NCBI RefSeq assembly: GCF_900103835.1
Contig: NZ_FNID01000016.1
Span: 1-64,000, forward strand
Reading direction: 5' to 3'
Origin: Acetanaerobacterium elongatum
GTDB lineage: Bacteria; Bacillota; Clostridia; Oscillospirales; Ruminococcaceae
Length of the DNA: 64,000 nucleotides
Made by a program: the position numbers and the translations under genes
The notes under the pieces: model-generated
Database searches by the model: none
What the model was told of the DNA's origin: nothing
Seen by the model: the letters and a program-made list of their open reading frames with translations, nothing else
Shown: positions 41,896-52,099 of the stretch, piece by piece
How positions within the stretch are numbered: the stretch's first letter is position 1
How the letters are laid out: every line of letters starts with the position of its first letter

Positions 41896-42558
41896 ATGAA
41901 AGATTTCTTTGAAGTTTTAAAGCACAGCCCATTATTTTATCATATCTCACTTTCTGAGTTTGAAACGATGCATTCCTGTATAGGGGCAAGGGTACAGCGT
42001 TTTTCAAAGAACGAAATTATTCTTCTTACAGGCAACAGGGTGGATTTTATCGGTATCGTTTTGTCGGGAAGCGTAAAAATCCTAAACGAAACCGCCGACG
42101 GCGATGTAAGCATCGACGCAATTCTGTTTGAATCTGAGATGTTTGCCGAATCGCTGGCCTGCGCCGAGATAACTCACAGCCCGGTCACTGTAATGGCAGC
42201 CGAAGACTGTGAGGTGATGTTCTTTGACTATAAAAAGGTAATCAGAAGCTGTAACTCCGCATGCAGCTTTCACTCAAGGTTGGTAGAAAACATGCTGTTG
42301 ATCATGGCCCAAAAGAACCTTATGCAAAAAGAGAAGATTGCGATTCTATCCAGCCACTCTCTCCGCGAACGGCTGTTAATCTTCTTGCAGCTGCAAAGAA
42401 AGCACTATGGCTCAAGCCGATTTGAAATTCCTTATAATCGTGAGGAGCTTGCCGAGTACCTTTGTGTAAACCGCAGCACCATGTCCAGCGAGCTCTCGAA
42501 GATGCGTGACGAAGGGCTTATCAAATTTGAAAAAAACAGGTTTGAACTTATTATATAA
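41896..42558 (+). CDS. Crp/Fnr-family regulator, probably HcpR
   Basis: A 220-residue protein with an N-terminal cyclic-nucleotide-binding-like barrel (about 10-120), a dimerisation helix and a C-terminal HTH (about 150-215; YNREELAEYLCVNRSTMSSE). There is no FNR-type N-terminal cysteine cluster. Its place, divergent from ferredoxin and hcp, marks it as HcpR, which activates those genes in response to nitrosative stress, in some species through heme. The start at ATG 41896 follows AAAGGA by 6 nt; ATG 41890 is too close to that site. It ends at a terminator. Confidence 0.88.
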   Translation: MKDFFEVLKHSPLFYHISLSEFETMHSCIGARVQRFSKNEIILLTGNRVDFIGIVLSGSVKILNETADGDVSIDAILFESEMFAESLACAEITHSPVTVMAAEDCEVMFFDYKKVIRSCNSACSFHSRLVENMLLIMAQKNLMQKEKIAILSSHSLRERLLIFLQLQRKHYGSSRFEIPYNREELAEYLCVNRSTMSSELSKMRDEGLIKFEKNRFELII

Positions 42559-42618
42559 AGGGGTTACTCAGAATAAGTAATTTCTGATCGACACTCTTCA
42601 AGTCTAGCCCAATAAATA

Positions 42619-42658
42619 AAGACCACGCCGAAGGATAAAACCTTTAGTGTGGTCTTTG
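42619..42658 (+). terminator. Terminator of the HcpR-like gene
   Basis: AAAGACCAC (42619-42627) pairs with GTGGTCTTT (42650-42658), with inner AAGG/CCTT. Confidence 0.78.
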
Positions 42659-42783
42659 CTGTTTTGCAAAAACAGCCGCCCGTATATTTATTCTTTCACT
42701 GCGCGAAATTCAGAAACCTCTGGCGCGGACATATGGTAGTATATCACACGGTATTCGGCATCAAACCCGCCTGCTACTCCGTC

Positions 42784-43914
42784 TTAGTAGATATGAATGT
42801 TTATCCCGTTTACCTCTACACCTTCATCAGCACGTATCAGTATATATTTAGTACCATTTATCACACGTGTTTCAACCAGATCACCGCGTTCCGGATTCAC
42901 ATGGATAGTCACATCGGGGGTTCTAACCTCAAATTTTTTGGCATCGACAATATTATGCGGGCTGATTTGTGTATCTGCCCCGAACTCCGCATCATACTTT
43001 TCATCAAATGCAATCATGCTGGAATCAGAGACGCCGCAAGATTTCAGAACACTTTTAACCGTGCTTTTGGAGAGTGCCAGAGGCTCCTCCTCTTTATTGG
43101 CCTTGTGTTCTTCAATCATTTGACGTATTTGCTCGTGAACAGACAGCACTGCTTCATAGCTGCAATTATCGGCAAGCAGATCTCCAAGCAGGGATTGGAA
43201 TACCTCTTTTTGAGCGGCAGCCGGCATCGGAATATCGGTTTTAAACACGGCATCAACAAATTCTGCGTGATTGTCTTCAATATCGTGCGAGTAATAAAGA
43301 GCGTTGTAGATATTGGCGCTGCGATCATCAAAAGCAGGGAACATGAAGCCTAGTGTCGGAGCCGATACAATCCATTCGGCCTTGCGATTATGAAATTCGT
43401 TTTCGGTAACATAGTAGCTCAACGCAGGTTGGGGTGGCTTAATCGAGCAGATGCTGCACAGAATATACGAGAACACTTCAGAGGAGGCGTCGTCCTGTTT
43501 TTCTCCGTCTTGCGAACGGTAGGGAATGTCATAAGTATCATGTGCCAGCAGTATCAGATAGTTACCCTCGATGGCGAGCGCCTGAATCACATGCTGAAAG
43601 AAAGTCTGTACGGCATTCTCATCCTTTAAAGACGAATTTTTAAGTTCCATGAGCAGTTTGTGTTCTTCGCTGTCCACGACCTGCTGAGTAGTAAACGAAA
43701 TATCAACCAGGTTTTTTCCGATTGTTCCGGATAGCGTCCGTTTGATTACGGAGAGAAACATTTCAGATTCTTCCTGTGACATCAAAGCAAGAGATTGATT
43801 GAACTCAGATACAATTTCTCTTTTTTCGTTAACGAAGCACCCGCGAATGTGGGTGATATTGCTTTTGTCTTGACGAAAACGACGGCGAATTTCTGCAACT
43901 TCTTTTTCGTTCAT
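42784..43914 (-). CDS. DUF4317 family protein
   Basis: A 376-residue protein that matches DUF4317 by eye: MNEKEVAEIRRRFRQDKSNI, HIRGCFVNEKREIVSEFNQS and a mid segment YHNRKAEW-like (NEFHNRKAEWIVSAPTLGFMFPAFDDRSAN). The family is confined largely to Clostridia and has no known function. It has no signal peptide, membrane segment or catalytic motif I can name. A promoter (TTGTTA, 18 nt, TATAAT) lies at 44029-44000 on the minus strand. It is a single-gene unit divergent from the giant secreted-protein gene. Confidence 0.85.
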   Translation of the reverse strand: MNEKEVAEIRRRFRQDKSNITHIRGCFVNEKREIVSEFNQSLALMSQEESEMFLSVIKRTLSGTIGKNLVDISFTTQQVVDSEEHKLLMELKNSSLKDENAVQTFFQHVIQALAIEGNYLILLAHDTYDIPYRSQDGEKQDDASSEVFSYILCSICSIKPPQPALSYYVTENEFHNRKAEWIVSAPTLGFMFPAFDDRSANIYNALYYSHDIEDNHAEFVDAVFKTDIPMPAAAQKEVFQSLLGDLLADNCSYEAVLSVHEQIRQMIEEHKANKEEEPLALSKSTVKSVLKSCGVSDSSMIAFDEKYDAEFGADTQISPHNIVDAKKFEVRTPDVTIHVNPERGDLVETRVINGTKYILIRADEGVEVNGINIHIY

Positions 43915-43999
43915 AAGTACCTCTTCAAATTTTATATGTAGTTTTTGGCATTACTTTCGGTTTACATCATACTCGGCGTAATTCTCTGCTTGAATAAAT

Positions 44000-44029
44000 A
44001 TTATAACACAACGAAAATTACAATAACAA
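44000..44029 (-). promoter_or_regulatory. Promoter of the DUF4317 gene
   Basis: TTGTTA (44029-44024), 18-nt spacer, TATAAT (44005-44000), on the minus strand. The 420-nt gap 43915-44334 holds this and the divergent promoter below; nothing else was seen. Confidence 0.55.
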
Positions 44030-44210
44030 GTTGAACTAATTATTGTGAGAAGGAACTTTTCGAAAGAGCGGAGAACCCTAATCGGCAAAAGAAATAATTC
44101 TGAAGAAGCAGTAAAAAGCCAAATGCAGTGCACATGAATTATAGTTGTTTTTATTTGCATTTTTCTTAAAATGTTTGATGGTAAAAATATGGGGAATTAT
44201 ATCGAAGTGA

Positions 44211-44238
44211 TTGTACTTTTATGGATTAGTGGTATAAT
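44211..44238 (+). promoter_or_regulatory. Promoter of the giant Ig-like protein gene
   Basis: TTGTAC (44211-44216), 16-nt spacer, TATAAT (44233-44238), about 95 nt before the start codon. Confidence 0.6.
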
Positions 44239-44334
44239 TAGGAGTAATAATACCACAACATTTTGTAATTATTAATTTGTAATTAAAAACCGCTGCCATT
44301 ATTTTTATTGACATTCATTATTGGAGGAACCACT

Positions 44335-47300
44335 ATGGCAAATTATAAGCATGTTCAAAAGGCCGTTTCTCTCATCGCAACCTTAGTATTGTTATTGACA
44401 ACGGTTTTCTCACCGGTATATGCGGCTGAACCAGAACCGCCGGTAACCGGTGCTGTACCCGGTATTTCTGCTGTTAAGGGGGCCGCAACGCTAAGCGCAG
44501 CCATGCCGGAGGAGCTGATCGGCGCGTCGGCGGTAGCTTTAGGATGGTCAGCCATAGATGAGGGCGGCACCGATTATGCCTCAGTAACCCCCGGCAGTAC
44601 AGCTATCAGCTTCTCTTTAGGGGAAGTTCCTGTTGTTACAGGTGATACAAAGGTTCATATCAGTATCGGTGCGGATGTACCAGTGGGCAGGTATAAAATT
44701 ACCGCAAGGGATATCACCTCCGCTGTAAATAGCGGTAATGCCGCAGATGTGGTTGTATTGGATATAGTAGCACCAGCTATAGGTACTTCTACCGCAATTA
44801 GCGGTATCGACTCAAACTATCTGATTAACGATAAACTTGGAACGGTTACCATCACAGTAGCTGCCGCATCCGGCAGCGCTAAGCCTTCAGGAACCGTTGA
44901 GCTCTTTTGCCAACGTCCCGGCGAATCGAAAGCGAAGGTTATTCCCGGGGGCTCTGCAGTATTGGCAGACGGTGCTGCAAGCATAGCAAAGGATCTAGTT
45001 TCCTTTGATAAAGTGGGCAACTATGTGTTTTCAGCGGGTTTTATCCCGAACGACAGCTCCGTATTTTCAGCCAGTACAAGCGCGCCGGTTGAAGTTTCTG
45101 TTTACGACCCAACAATTAATATCATTAGTATCTCCCCAATTTCCGCCGAGAAGGTTTCAAATACCGATTCGAAGTTCAATCAGAGTGCTATCACTGTCAG
45201 TACAGGCACTAATAGTTTAACAGCAAAGATTACGGTGAATAAACCGCTTAACTCGTTCGTTGCAACCGGAACCGACCGTGAAAAGCTTGGCAGTCAGCAA
45301 TGGATCGGTCTGCTTGTTACCACCAATGTGGAAGTAAGCCAACTGTATTATGGCACCACCCAGGCCGAGATGTTACCGCTCGGGGAATCCGCTGTTCAGG
45401 AGGCGGCCAATCTGGGCGTGCAAGGGTCTAAAACCTTTGTAATCTGGACAAAGAGCTCCGATTACACGGCGAAAAACGGCTATAGCATCTCGCGGTTTAT
45501 TAGAAACGGCGCAAAGGGAACTGTTGCCGAAATAAAGCTAGAATATGTCGATTTCGTTGCTCCTGCCATTACCTGCGCATATGCAGCAAAATCAAACGCT
45601 GACGCGCCAATTGCGGTTTCACAGCAACCGCAACCCTATAAATTAAATCAAAACGCGGTAACGGTTTGGTCCAACACCTATGTAAAAAACTATCTGAATA
45701 TCAATATTCAAGCGAATTCTTCATTGCAGGACTATAAACTTGCCGGCGGCGATGAGGGCAAATGGGTAGGCATTTTGGTTACTACCGATGTGAACGTAAC
45801 CGATCTCTACCTTGGCAGTAGCAGCGTTGCGGAAGGGATGAAGAAACTAACCCAAACCGATATCAATACTGCCAAAGCCTATGGTGCCACCGGGGATAAA
45901 ACCTTCCTTATATGGGTTAAAACGCAGGAATTTAAAGACGGAAGCGCCGCCCGATATATCAAAAACGGTGAGTATGGTACCGTAGTGAAGTTAAATTTGA
46001 ACTATATCCCACCTGCTATTGGTACGGTACATGTCTCGGCGATAACAAAAGAGCGGGTAACCGATGCAAGCAGTAAGCAGAACCAGTCAACGCTTTCTGT
46101 ATTGAATACCTCTTATAACAGCGGTAACAAGGTCAACACCGCCATTACCGCAAACGGCAGACTGGAGGTATTCGGTTATGACTTTGAATATAACTGGAAG
46201 CCAAAGGCGGGCAGATGGATTGGCCTGCTGGTTACTACTACCGATACGGATGTAACCGATCTATACTATGGCACCAGCCCGAATTTGATGAGCGCACTTA
46301 CCGCTGAGGATATTCACAGAGCCGTAGCATTGGGCGCAACCGGTACAAAAACCTTTGTGCTGTGGCTGGATGCCGATGAGCTGAAAGAGAACGGTACTGT
46401 AGCACGCTACATAAAGAACGGTGAAAACGGTATTCCCAAAGAACTGAACTTTACCTTAATTCATAACCATATTATCATTCAGGATGACTCAGAGGTATAT
46501 ACCCTGGATAAGGGCAGCGTTGAAGCGGCTGCTTATACCAATGTAACAGATGCCAAAGTTCGGTTTACCGCTGTTGCGAAGGACGACTCCGGAAAGCTGA
46601 TATCAGCGAATAGTTTTATCGCTATGCAAACTGCGGCCCCCGTATCTGTTGTGAACGAAAAAGCGACAATAAAATATACCGCGCTCAAGGAGGGCAAGGT
46701 AACCGTCACCGCAGAACTGGTGGATGCAAGCGGGCGCTCGTTTTACCCGCCCATCAAGGAAGCCTGCAATCTGAGCATTAAGCCTTCAGCGGTTGTCGAT
46801 TCTTTGGATATAGTTGACAATGTAGTTGTGGATAAGCTTACGCTGGATAAGGGTGTTGCTGCAGATGGAACGGTTTATTATGGCAGCAAGAAGCTTCAAG
46901 CAATGGTGTATACCAAGCCCGATTCGGAGCACTTTAAGGCGGTAACATGGAAGTCCTCCAATGAAAAGGTTGCCAAGGTGGATGCCGACGGATTGGTGAC
47001 AGCAGTGGGTGCAGGCAGCGCTGATATTATCGCAACCACGAATTACAAGAATGCATCGGGCAGTTATATTTCAAAAAAAGTAGTTGTTACCGTAAAACAA
47101 CATCTTACGGGCGCATCACTCTCAATGGGAGTCAACAAAAACAGCGACGGACAGTATATTCTTATCAAGGGCGACAATAAGCTCGGTGCTTCGGTTCCAA
47201 CCAAACTTATGCTTAGCGACGCGGCATCAAAGGATGTTGCGGTTAACTATACCAGCAGTGATAACAATATTGTTAAGGTTAGCGGTGCAGGGGTAATTAC

Positions 47301-50300
47301 CGCTGTTGGTGCGGGAGAGGCGACGGTTACCGCCGCAGTAAACGAAAAGGTTGCCCCAGGCGACTTAAAACTGAAAAAGCTGTTTGAAACCCAGATAAGA
47401 GTTAAGGTTTACGGCAGTCTTGTCAATACCATAGCATTGCAAAAGGAAGGAAACGGTTGCCTGCTTAACGATAGTACGGTTGCACTTGATTACCTGAACA
47501 GCAATAAGTTCACACTCAGTGCAGCAGTGAATGAGAACACCTATAATGCAGTTGCGTTCTCCTATTCCGGCCCCAGCAGTATTTATGTAAGGGATAACGG
47601 CAATAACACCGCAACAATAACGGTTCTTGATTCAGCAAGCGGTATGGGAACCATTACCGCCCGTGCGCTTGACGGCAGTAACAAACAGGCGAGCGTTAAG
47701 GTTACAACCGGCGGAATTCCCGTGGCGGCGGTAACAATTGCTTCCGGCAAAGTAACGGTTGGCGTTGGTAAAAGCGTAAGCCTTACCGCTATGATTACTC
47801 CGCCGGAGGCCACCAATAAAACACTTAAGTGGGTATCTTCCAACCCTGACTATGTAACAGTGGATCAAAAGGGCGTTTTAAAAGGTATACAGCCGACGAC
47901 AGGTGATGAAAGCATAAAGGTTACTGCTTATGCAACAGACGGCAGCGGTTGTTCTGCCCAAGTAGATGTCAAGGTATCAGCGGCTACATCAAGTGTGGCG
48001 ATTACTGCGGTAGAGGATCTAGGCAAAGGTATAATCTACATCAGTAAGAACGACACGGTGTCGGTTGACCTTAAGGATACTCCTGTTGCGGTTCAGCTTA
48101 AGCCAGCGCCTATCCCTGATTCTGCGTCGAAGGAGGTTATTTGGAAGTCCTCCGACAGTAAGGTTGCGTCTGTGGGACCAGACGGAGCAGTGACGGTTAA
48201 TGCAAAGGGAAAAGCAACCATTACCGCCACAACAACCGATGGTTCAGGAAAATCAGATACGATTCAATTGGTGGCAACCCAAAAGGTTTATGGCATTCTT
48301 CTTAAAGAGCCTGCAAAATCGGAGCATGATTTGAACGGCAATGTGTTGGCCAAGTCCGGTACGTCCGTTACTCCGGCTGTTACCTTTAACAACGGTACGG
48401 CTGCTACGGCCCCCGCCAATTCAGGCTATAAGCTCGAAGTAGCTGCCATACCCGAAGATTCCGGCTCAACCTACATAACCATAAGCAAAGACGGCAAGTC
48501 CTTTATCGTTGCCCCCAATGCATTGCCAGGCTGCTATTTCCAAATCAAAGCCGCTTCCACCGAAAATACCGGCATAGTATCACAACCGCTTACCTTTAAG
48601 ACAGTTAGCGCCAAGGGTGAGCTAACCGCGGTTGAAGTAAAGGTTCCTACCTCCGTTTATAAAGATCAAAGCAACAATAATATTCTTCTTGTGGGCAAAA
48701 GCGTAACACTTTCTGCATTGTATAACCAAGGAAAATCTCTACCAAGCGGCATAACCTGCGCATGGAATGCCTACGAAGCCGACAATACCGGCGCATATAC
48801 ATCCGGGCAATCTGAAATGAAGAACCTTATTACAGCAACCGGCGTGCTCGTTGGTAAGGATAGCGGGAATATCGGCAAGTGCATTGCAGTAGAAGTTACC
48901 GCCAAACAGGGCAGCAGTTCTCCCGTATCCAATCATGCTATTTTTAAGGTGTACAGCCCTGTGCAGGGAATGAAGATTAATCTGCCCGTTAATGGCGGAA
49001 AGCTTGCATATGGCGGTACTACCCGTGCGGTATGGGTGTGCAAAAACGGCGAGTTGGGTGATAAGGGTTACTGCCGCAATGTGGTTTGGACAACCTCCAA
49101 CCCATTAGTCGCCGATGTTCAGCCCGATGCGGACGGCTGTAACATTATAGCCGTAGGCAAAGGTACCGCCACAATTACCGTTACTGCCCTCGACGGCAGC
49201 GGTGCAAAGGCCACAGCAACGGTAACGGTAGGGCCAGCCACAGTACCGGTTAACAAGCTGGAGTTAAACTACACCAAGGTTGCTTTAAAACCCAAAGAGT
49301 CACTGGATGTAACCGCCGTACTGTCGGCCAAACCGCCGATACCCGGAGCAAGTATTACCGACAACGGCGTTATTTGGTCAATTAAATCTGCTGCTAAAGG
49401 CAAGGATATCGCAAACTTCGGTAAGTTGGATGACGGTACGCCTGTTTTGCAAATAATAATGCCGAGCGGCACGAATCCTCGTACCATTAAGGTATACGCA
49501 GGGAATGACTGCGGAACAGTCACACTTACCGCCAAGGCCAAAGACGGCAATGGTGCTTTTAAATCCATGGAGGTGGTTGTGGCAGATACCGGAAATATTA
49601 GCGGTATCGCTCTCAGCGCTCCAAAGAGCACAGCAGCTGTTATCAGCGGCGATTCTGTAACCAATGGCACACCGATATTACTGAGAGGCAAGAGCCTGAA
49701 GCTTAATGCACAGATTACGCCTGCGAATGCCATTAATAAAACATTGTCTTATAGTGTAACGGATATTGACGGAAAGGCAGTAAGCGGCGTTACCGTAGAT
49801 GCGGCGGGAAATGTAAAGGCAGATAACAAGGCCGGTGCAGGGTATATTCTGGTAAAAGCAGCTGCCACCGACGGCTCGGGCAAAACCGACACTATCAAGC
49901 TTTATGTTGCCCCGGCGGCAACCGCAATTCAATTAAGCCCTGAAAATCCATCTGTCAAACCGGGAGAATCACTAATCCTTGTGGCAAACGGAGAGAATTG
50001 CGATAAAACCGCCTGCAGCATCAAATGGGTTTCACGCAGTCCAAGCATCGCCTGGTTTACAAACAATATTACAAAAAGCGGCGAGCAGAACTATCTTACT
50101 ATCGCTAAAGATGTTGGAACTACTGCTTCGGTAACGATAGATGTCTGCGCAACCGACGGAAGCGGAAAGCTAAAGACCATCACCGTAAAGCTGGGCGCGC
50201 CGGTTGAGAAAATCATGATCAGCAATTCCGCCTGTAAGAACCCCACCTTGCAGGATGGAGCGTGCAGCACGATACCTGGTGATAGCTATCCTCAAATACT

Positions 50301-51462
50301 GCTGCAGGGTAAAAGCATGCAGTTTACCGCTTCAGTTACGCCCAGCAGCGCACCCAATAAATCAATTGTATATTCGGTAGAACCGGTAGATAATGCAGGG
50401 CAAACCCATTTCGAATTTAATGGAGTAACCATAGATAAAAAGAGCGGTTTACTAAAGGTAACCGCACCCACCGCGAAAGGGGCAACGGTTTACCAAGGAT
50501 TTGTAAAGGTAACGGCAAGGGCAACCGACAAGGTTACCGCTGCTGAAAGCAATCCTATTTACGTTTACATAGCACCGGTAACCAAAAAGGTAGCGATACT
50601 TCCGGCAACCTTAACAGGTGAGCCCAACCGGTTTTATGAGCTTTCCGCTTTAGCAGCAGGGGCAGGGGATTGTTCCGGTGCAGTTGCTTGGAAATCCTCC
50701 AATCCATCCGTTGCAAGCTTAAATAAGGCTGTTACTTTTTCGGGCCGCGATTCTGTTATACTTACCATTGCTGCTAACGCCGCAAGTGTTAAGAGTGTTG
50801 TTATTACTGCAACCATGCTCGACGGAACCAATGTTTCAGCAAGCTTAACGGTGAATATTGGAAAACGTGTTACAGAGGTAACCATTAAACCGACAGCTCC
50901 TGTTATCCATAATGGCTCCACTCTGCAGCTCAGTGCCGAAACCTACCCTGCAATACCGGTTACTCCCGGCGTAAATTGGGAGATTACCAAGGGCAAGGAA
51001 CTGGGTGTTGCCATTGACGACAAAGGTAAGCTTTCAACTCAGAAAATGGTCAAGAACGGAACCATTACCGTTGTAGCGTATGCCAAAGACAACAACGGTG
51101 CTTTAGACATGCTCGATTTGGATGTAAGGCAATATGTCACCTCAGTTGCAATCCTAAAGGATGAGAAACCTGTAAAATCAAACGTTGAGATTCTATCTAC
51201 CGATAAGAAAGGTATCCAGTTTACCGCAAATGCTTCCGGGCCATCTGCTGATTACAAGCCGTTTGATAATACTGTCACATGGCTGCTGAGTACAGCCGAC
51301 CAGAAATATGCGGCGGTAGACCAAACCGGGCTTGTCACCCTGACTCCGGAAGGAACAAAGGTCACCTCCAACGGCAGGGTTCTTACAGTTACAGCAAAAG
51401 CAAATGACGGTTCCGGTAAATTCGCTGCCGTAAAGGTAGTTATTAAATTTCAAAAAGCCTAA
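44335..51462 (+). CDS. Giant secreted Ig-like (Big_2) repeat protein, 2,375 residues
   Basis: A secreted, surface-type protein. The signal peptide (MANYKHVQKA to VYA, cleavage near 30) is clear. Residues 155-262 look like an Ig-like domain. Residues 263-709 hold three copies of an unassigned 140-150-residue domain, each with a W-IGLLVTT core and a RYIKNG-type end. From about 826 to the end are 13-15 Big_2 domains, with strands such as WKSSNEKVAKVDADGLVTA and repeated DGSGK turns. Big_2 proteins often mediate adhesion or wall binding. There is no LPXTG, SLH, choline-binding or LysM anchor, and the chain ends in KVVIKFQKA. ATG 44335 has GGAGG 7 nt upstream. It is a single gene between two terminator/promoter regions. 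Confidence 0.9.
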   Translation: MANYKHVQKAVSLIATLVLLLTTVFSPVYAAEPEPPVTGAVPGISAVKGAATLSAAMPEELIGASAVALGWSAIDEGGTDYASVTPGSTAISFSLGEVPVVTGDTKVHISIGADVPVGRYKITARDITSAVNSGNAADVVVLDIVAPAIGTSTAISGIDSNYLINDKLGTVTITVAAASGSAKPSGTVELFCQRPGESKAKVIPGGSAVLADGAASIAKDLVSFDKVGNYVFSAGFIPNDSSVFSASTSAPVEVSVYDPTINIISISPISAEKVSNTDSKFNQSAITVSTGTNSLTAKITVNKPLNSFVATGTDREKLGSQQWIGLLVTTNVEVSQLYYGTTQAEMLPLGESAVQEAANLGVQGSKTFVIWTKSSDYTAKNGYSISRFIRNGAKGTVAEIKLEYVDFVAPAITCAYAAKSNADAPIAVSQQPQPYKLNQNAVTVWSNTYVKNYLNINIQANSSLQDYKLAGGDEGKWVGILVTTDVNVTDLYLGSSSVAEGMKKLTQTDINTAKAYGATGDKTFLIWVKTQEFKDGSAARYIKNGEYGTVVKLNLNYIPPAIGTVHVSAITKERVTDASSKQNQSTLSVLNTSYNSGNKVNTAITANGRLEVFGYDFEYNWKPKAGRWIGLLVTTTDTDVTDLYYGTSPNLMSALTAEDIHRAVALGATGTKTFVLWLDADELKENGTVARYIKNGENGIPKELNFTLIHNHIIIQDDSEVYTLDKGSVEAAAYTNVTDAKVRFTAVAKDDSGKLISANSFIAMQTAAPVSVVNEKATIKYTALKEGKVTVTAELVDASGRSFYPPIKEACNLSIKPSAVVDSLDIVDNVVVDKLTLDKGVAADGTVYYGSKKLQAMVYTKPDSEHFKAVTWKSSNEKVAKVDADGLVTAVGAGSADIIATTNYKNASGSYISKKVVVTVKQHLTGASLSMGVNKNSDGQYILIKGDNKLGASVPTKLMLSDAASKDVAVNYTSSDNNIVKVSGAGVITAVGAGEATVTAAVNEKVAPGDLKLKKLFETQIRVKVYGSLVNTIALQKEGNGCLLNDSTVALDYLNSNKFTLSAAVNENTYNAVAFSYSGPSSIYVRDNGNNTATITVLDSASGMGTITARALDGSNKQASVKVTTGGIPVAAVTIASGKVTVGVGKSVSLTAMITPPEATNKTLKWVSSNPDYVTVDQKGVLKGIQPTTGDESIKVTAYATDGSGCSAQVDVKVSAATSSVAITAVEDLGKGIIYISKNDTVSVDLKDTPVAVQLKPAPIPDSASKEVIWKSSDSKVASVGPDGAVTVNAKGKATITATTTDGSGKSDTIQLVATQKVYGILLKEPAKSEHDLNGNVLAKSGTSVTPAVTFNNGTAATAPANSGYKLEVAAIPEDSGSTYITISKDGKSFIVAPNALPGCYFQIKAASTENTGIVSQPLTFKTVSAKGELTAVEVKVPTSVYKDQSNNNILLVGKSVTLSALYNQGKSLPSGITCAWNAYEADNTGAYTSGQSEMKNLITATGVLVGKDSGNIGKCIAVEVTAKQGSSSPVSNHAIFKVYSPVQGMKINLPVNGGKLAYGGTTRAVWVCKNGELGDKGYCRNVVWTTSNPLVADVQPDADGCNIIAVGKGTATITVTALDGSGAKATATVTVGPATVPVNKLELNYTKVALKPKESLDVTAVLSAKPPIPGASITDNGVIWSIKSAAKGKDIANFGKLDDGTPVLQIIMPSGTNPRTIKVYAGNDCGTVTLTAKAKDGNGAFKSMEVVVADTGNISGIALSAPKSTAAVISGDSVTNGTPILLRGKSLKLNAQITPANAINKTLSYSVTDIDGKAVSGVTVDAAGNVKADNKAGAGYILVKAAATDGSGKTDTIKLYVAPAATAIQLSPENPSVKPGESLILVANGENCDKTACSIKWVSRSPSIAWFTNNITKSGEQNYLTIAKDVGTTASVTIDVCATDGSGKLKTITVKLGAPVEKIMISNSACKNPTLQDGACSTIPGDSYPQILLQGKSMQFTASVTPSSAPNKSIVYSVEPVDNAGQTHFEFNGVTIDKKSGLLKVTAPTAKGATVYQGFVKVTARATDKVTAAESNPIYVYIAPVTKKVAILPATLTGEPNRFYELSALAAGAGDCSGAVAWKSSNPSVASLNKAVTFSGRDSVILTIAANAASVKSVVITATMLDGTNVSASLTVNIGKRVTEVTIKPTAPVIHNGSTLQLSAETYPAIPVTPGVNWEITKGKELGVAIDDKGKLSTQKMVKNGTITVVAYAKDNNGALDMLDLDVRQYVTSVAILKDEKPVKSNVEILSTDKKGIQFTANASGPSADYKPFDNTVTWLLSTADQKYAAVDQTGLVTLTPEGTKVTSNGRVLTVTAKANDGSGKFAAVKVVIKFQKA

Positions 51463-51470
51463 AAAACAAC

Positions 51471-51502
51471 AAAACGTCCTTACTAATAAGTGAGGACGTT
51501 TT
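51471..51502. terminator. Terminator of the giant Ig-like protein gene
   Basis: AAAACGTCCT-T-ACT pairs with AGT-G-AGGACGTTTT (51471-51502). It works in both directions, also ending the convergent GNAT gene. Confidence 0.82.
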
Positions 51503-51538
51503 GCTATCATCGCCGACTTTAATAGGGATGGTCTTGAC

Positions 51539-52033
51539 TTAATCATCAATTTTATATTCCATATATCTTGCGCCTTCGAGCGGGTTATAAACATAGGGCT
51601 CTATATCATAGAAGCCAAGGGAAAGGTAAAGGCGCTGAGCCGCCTTCATCGAGGAGAGGGTGTCCAGCCTGATGTATTTGTATCCGGCGTTTTTGGCGCT
51701 TGCAATTACTGCCTTTACCAACCGTTTTCCCAGCCCAGCATTTCTGTAGGTTTCCCGCACATACAGCCGTTTCATCTCGCAGATATCGCCATCAAGCCTG
51801 TGCATCGCCACGCAGCCTGCCGTTTTTCCGTCGGCATCCGCTAATATCAGCGCACCCTCGGGCGGGGCATAACGTTTTAAAAGCTCCTGCAGCTCCTTTT
51901 CAAAGCTTTGAAAGCATAGGTTAAAATTCAGTGACCGTGCATACTCCAAAAAGATTTCTTTTACCTCGGGAATCTGCTCCCCGTCGGTTATATAACGCAG
52001 TGATACCTTTGGGCTATGTTCTTTAACTGTCAT
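51539..52033 (-). CDS. GNAT family N-acetyltransferase
   Basis: A 164-residue acetyltransferase. The strand MKRLYVRETYRNAGLGKRLV carries the acetyl-CoA signature (R-x-x-G-x-G-K at about 95-101), followed by AVIASAKNAGYKYIRLDTLS and SMKAAQRLYLSLGFYDIEPY, typical of the family. It resembles small-molecule or amino-acid acetyltransferases; no substrate is assigned. I start at ATG 52033, which has GGGAGAG 6 nt upstream; a longer frame to 52078 has no site. It follows the iscSU operon on the same strand beyond a terminator. Confidence 0.9.
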   Translation of the reverse strand: MTVKEHSPKVSLRYITDGEQIPEVKEIFLEYARSLNFNLCFQSFEKELQELLKRYAPPEGALILADADGKTAGCVAMHRLDGDICEMKRLYVRETYRNAGLGKRLVKAVIASAKNAGYKYIRLDTLSSMKAAQRLYLSLGFYDIEPYVYNPLEGARYMEYKIDD

Positions 52034-52049
52034 ATGAATCTCTCCCAAT

Positions 52050-52088
52050 AAAACAAAGGGTTGATTTCTTTCCGACAATCAACCCTTT
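52050..52088 (-). terminator. Terminator of the iscSU operon
   Basis: AAAGGGTTGAT (52055-52065) pairs perfectly with ATCAACCCTTT (52078-52088). On the minus strand GTTTTATT follows. Confidence 0.82.
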
Positions 52089-52099
52089 TTAATGCTTAT

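Noticed and set aside
42649-43353. Long plus-strand frame (234 codons) opposite the DUF4317 gene
   Set aside because: It is the complement of a conserved gene, with no ribosome binding site and no domain. The minus-strand gene has a promoter, a start site and family resemblance.
44335-51462. Possible sortase or SLH anchor at the end of the giant protein
   Set aside because: No LPXTG-like motif, hydrophobic tail or SLH repeat is found; the chain ends in a Big_2-type strand.
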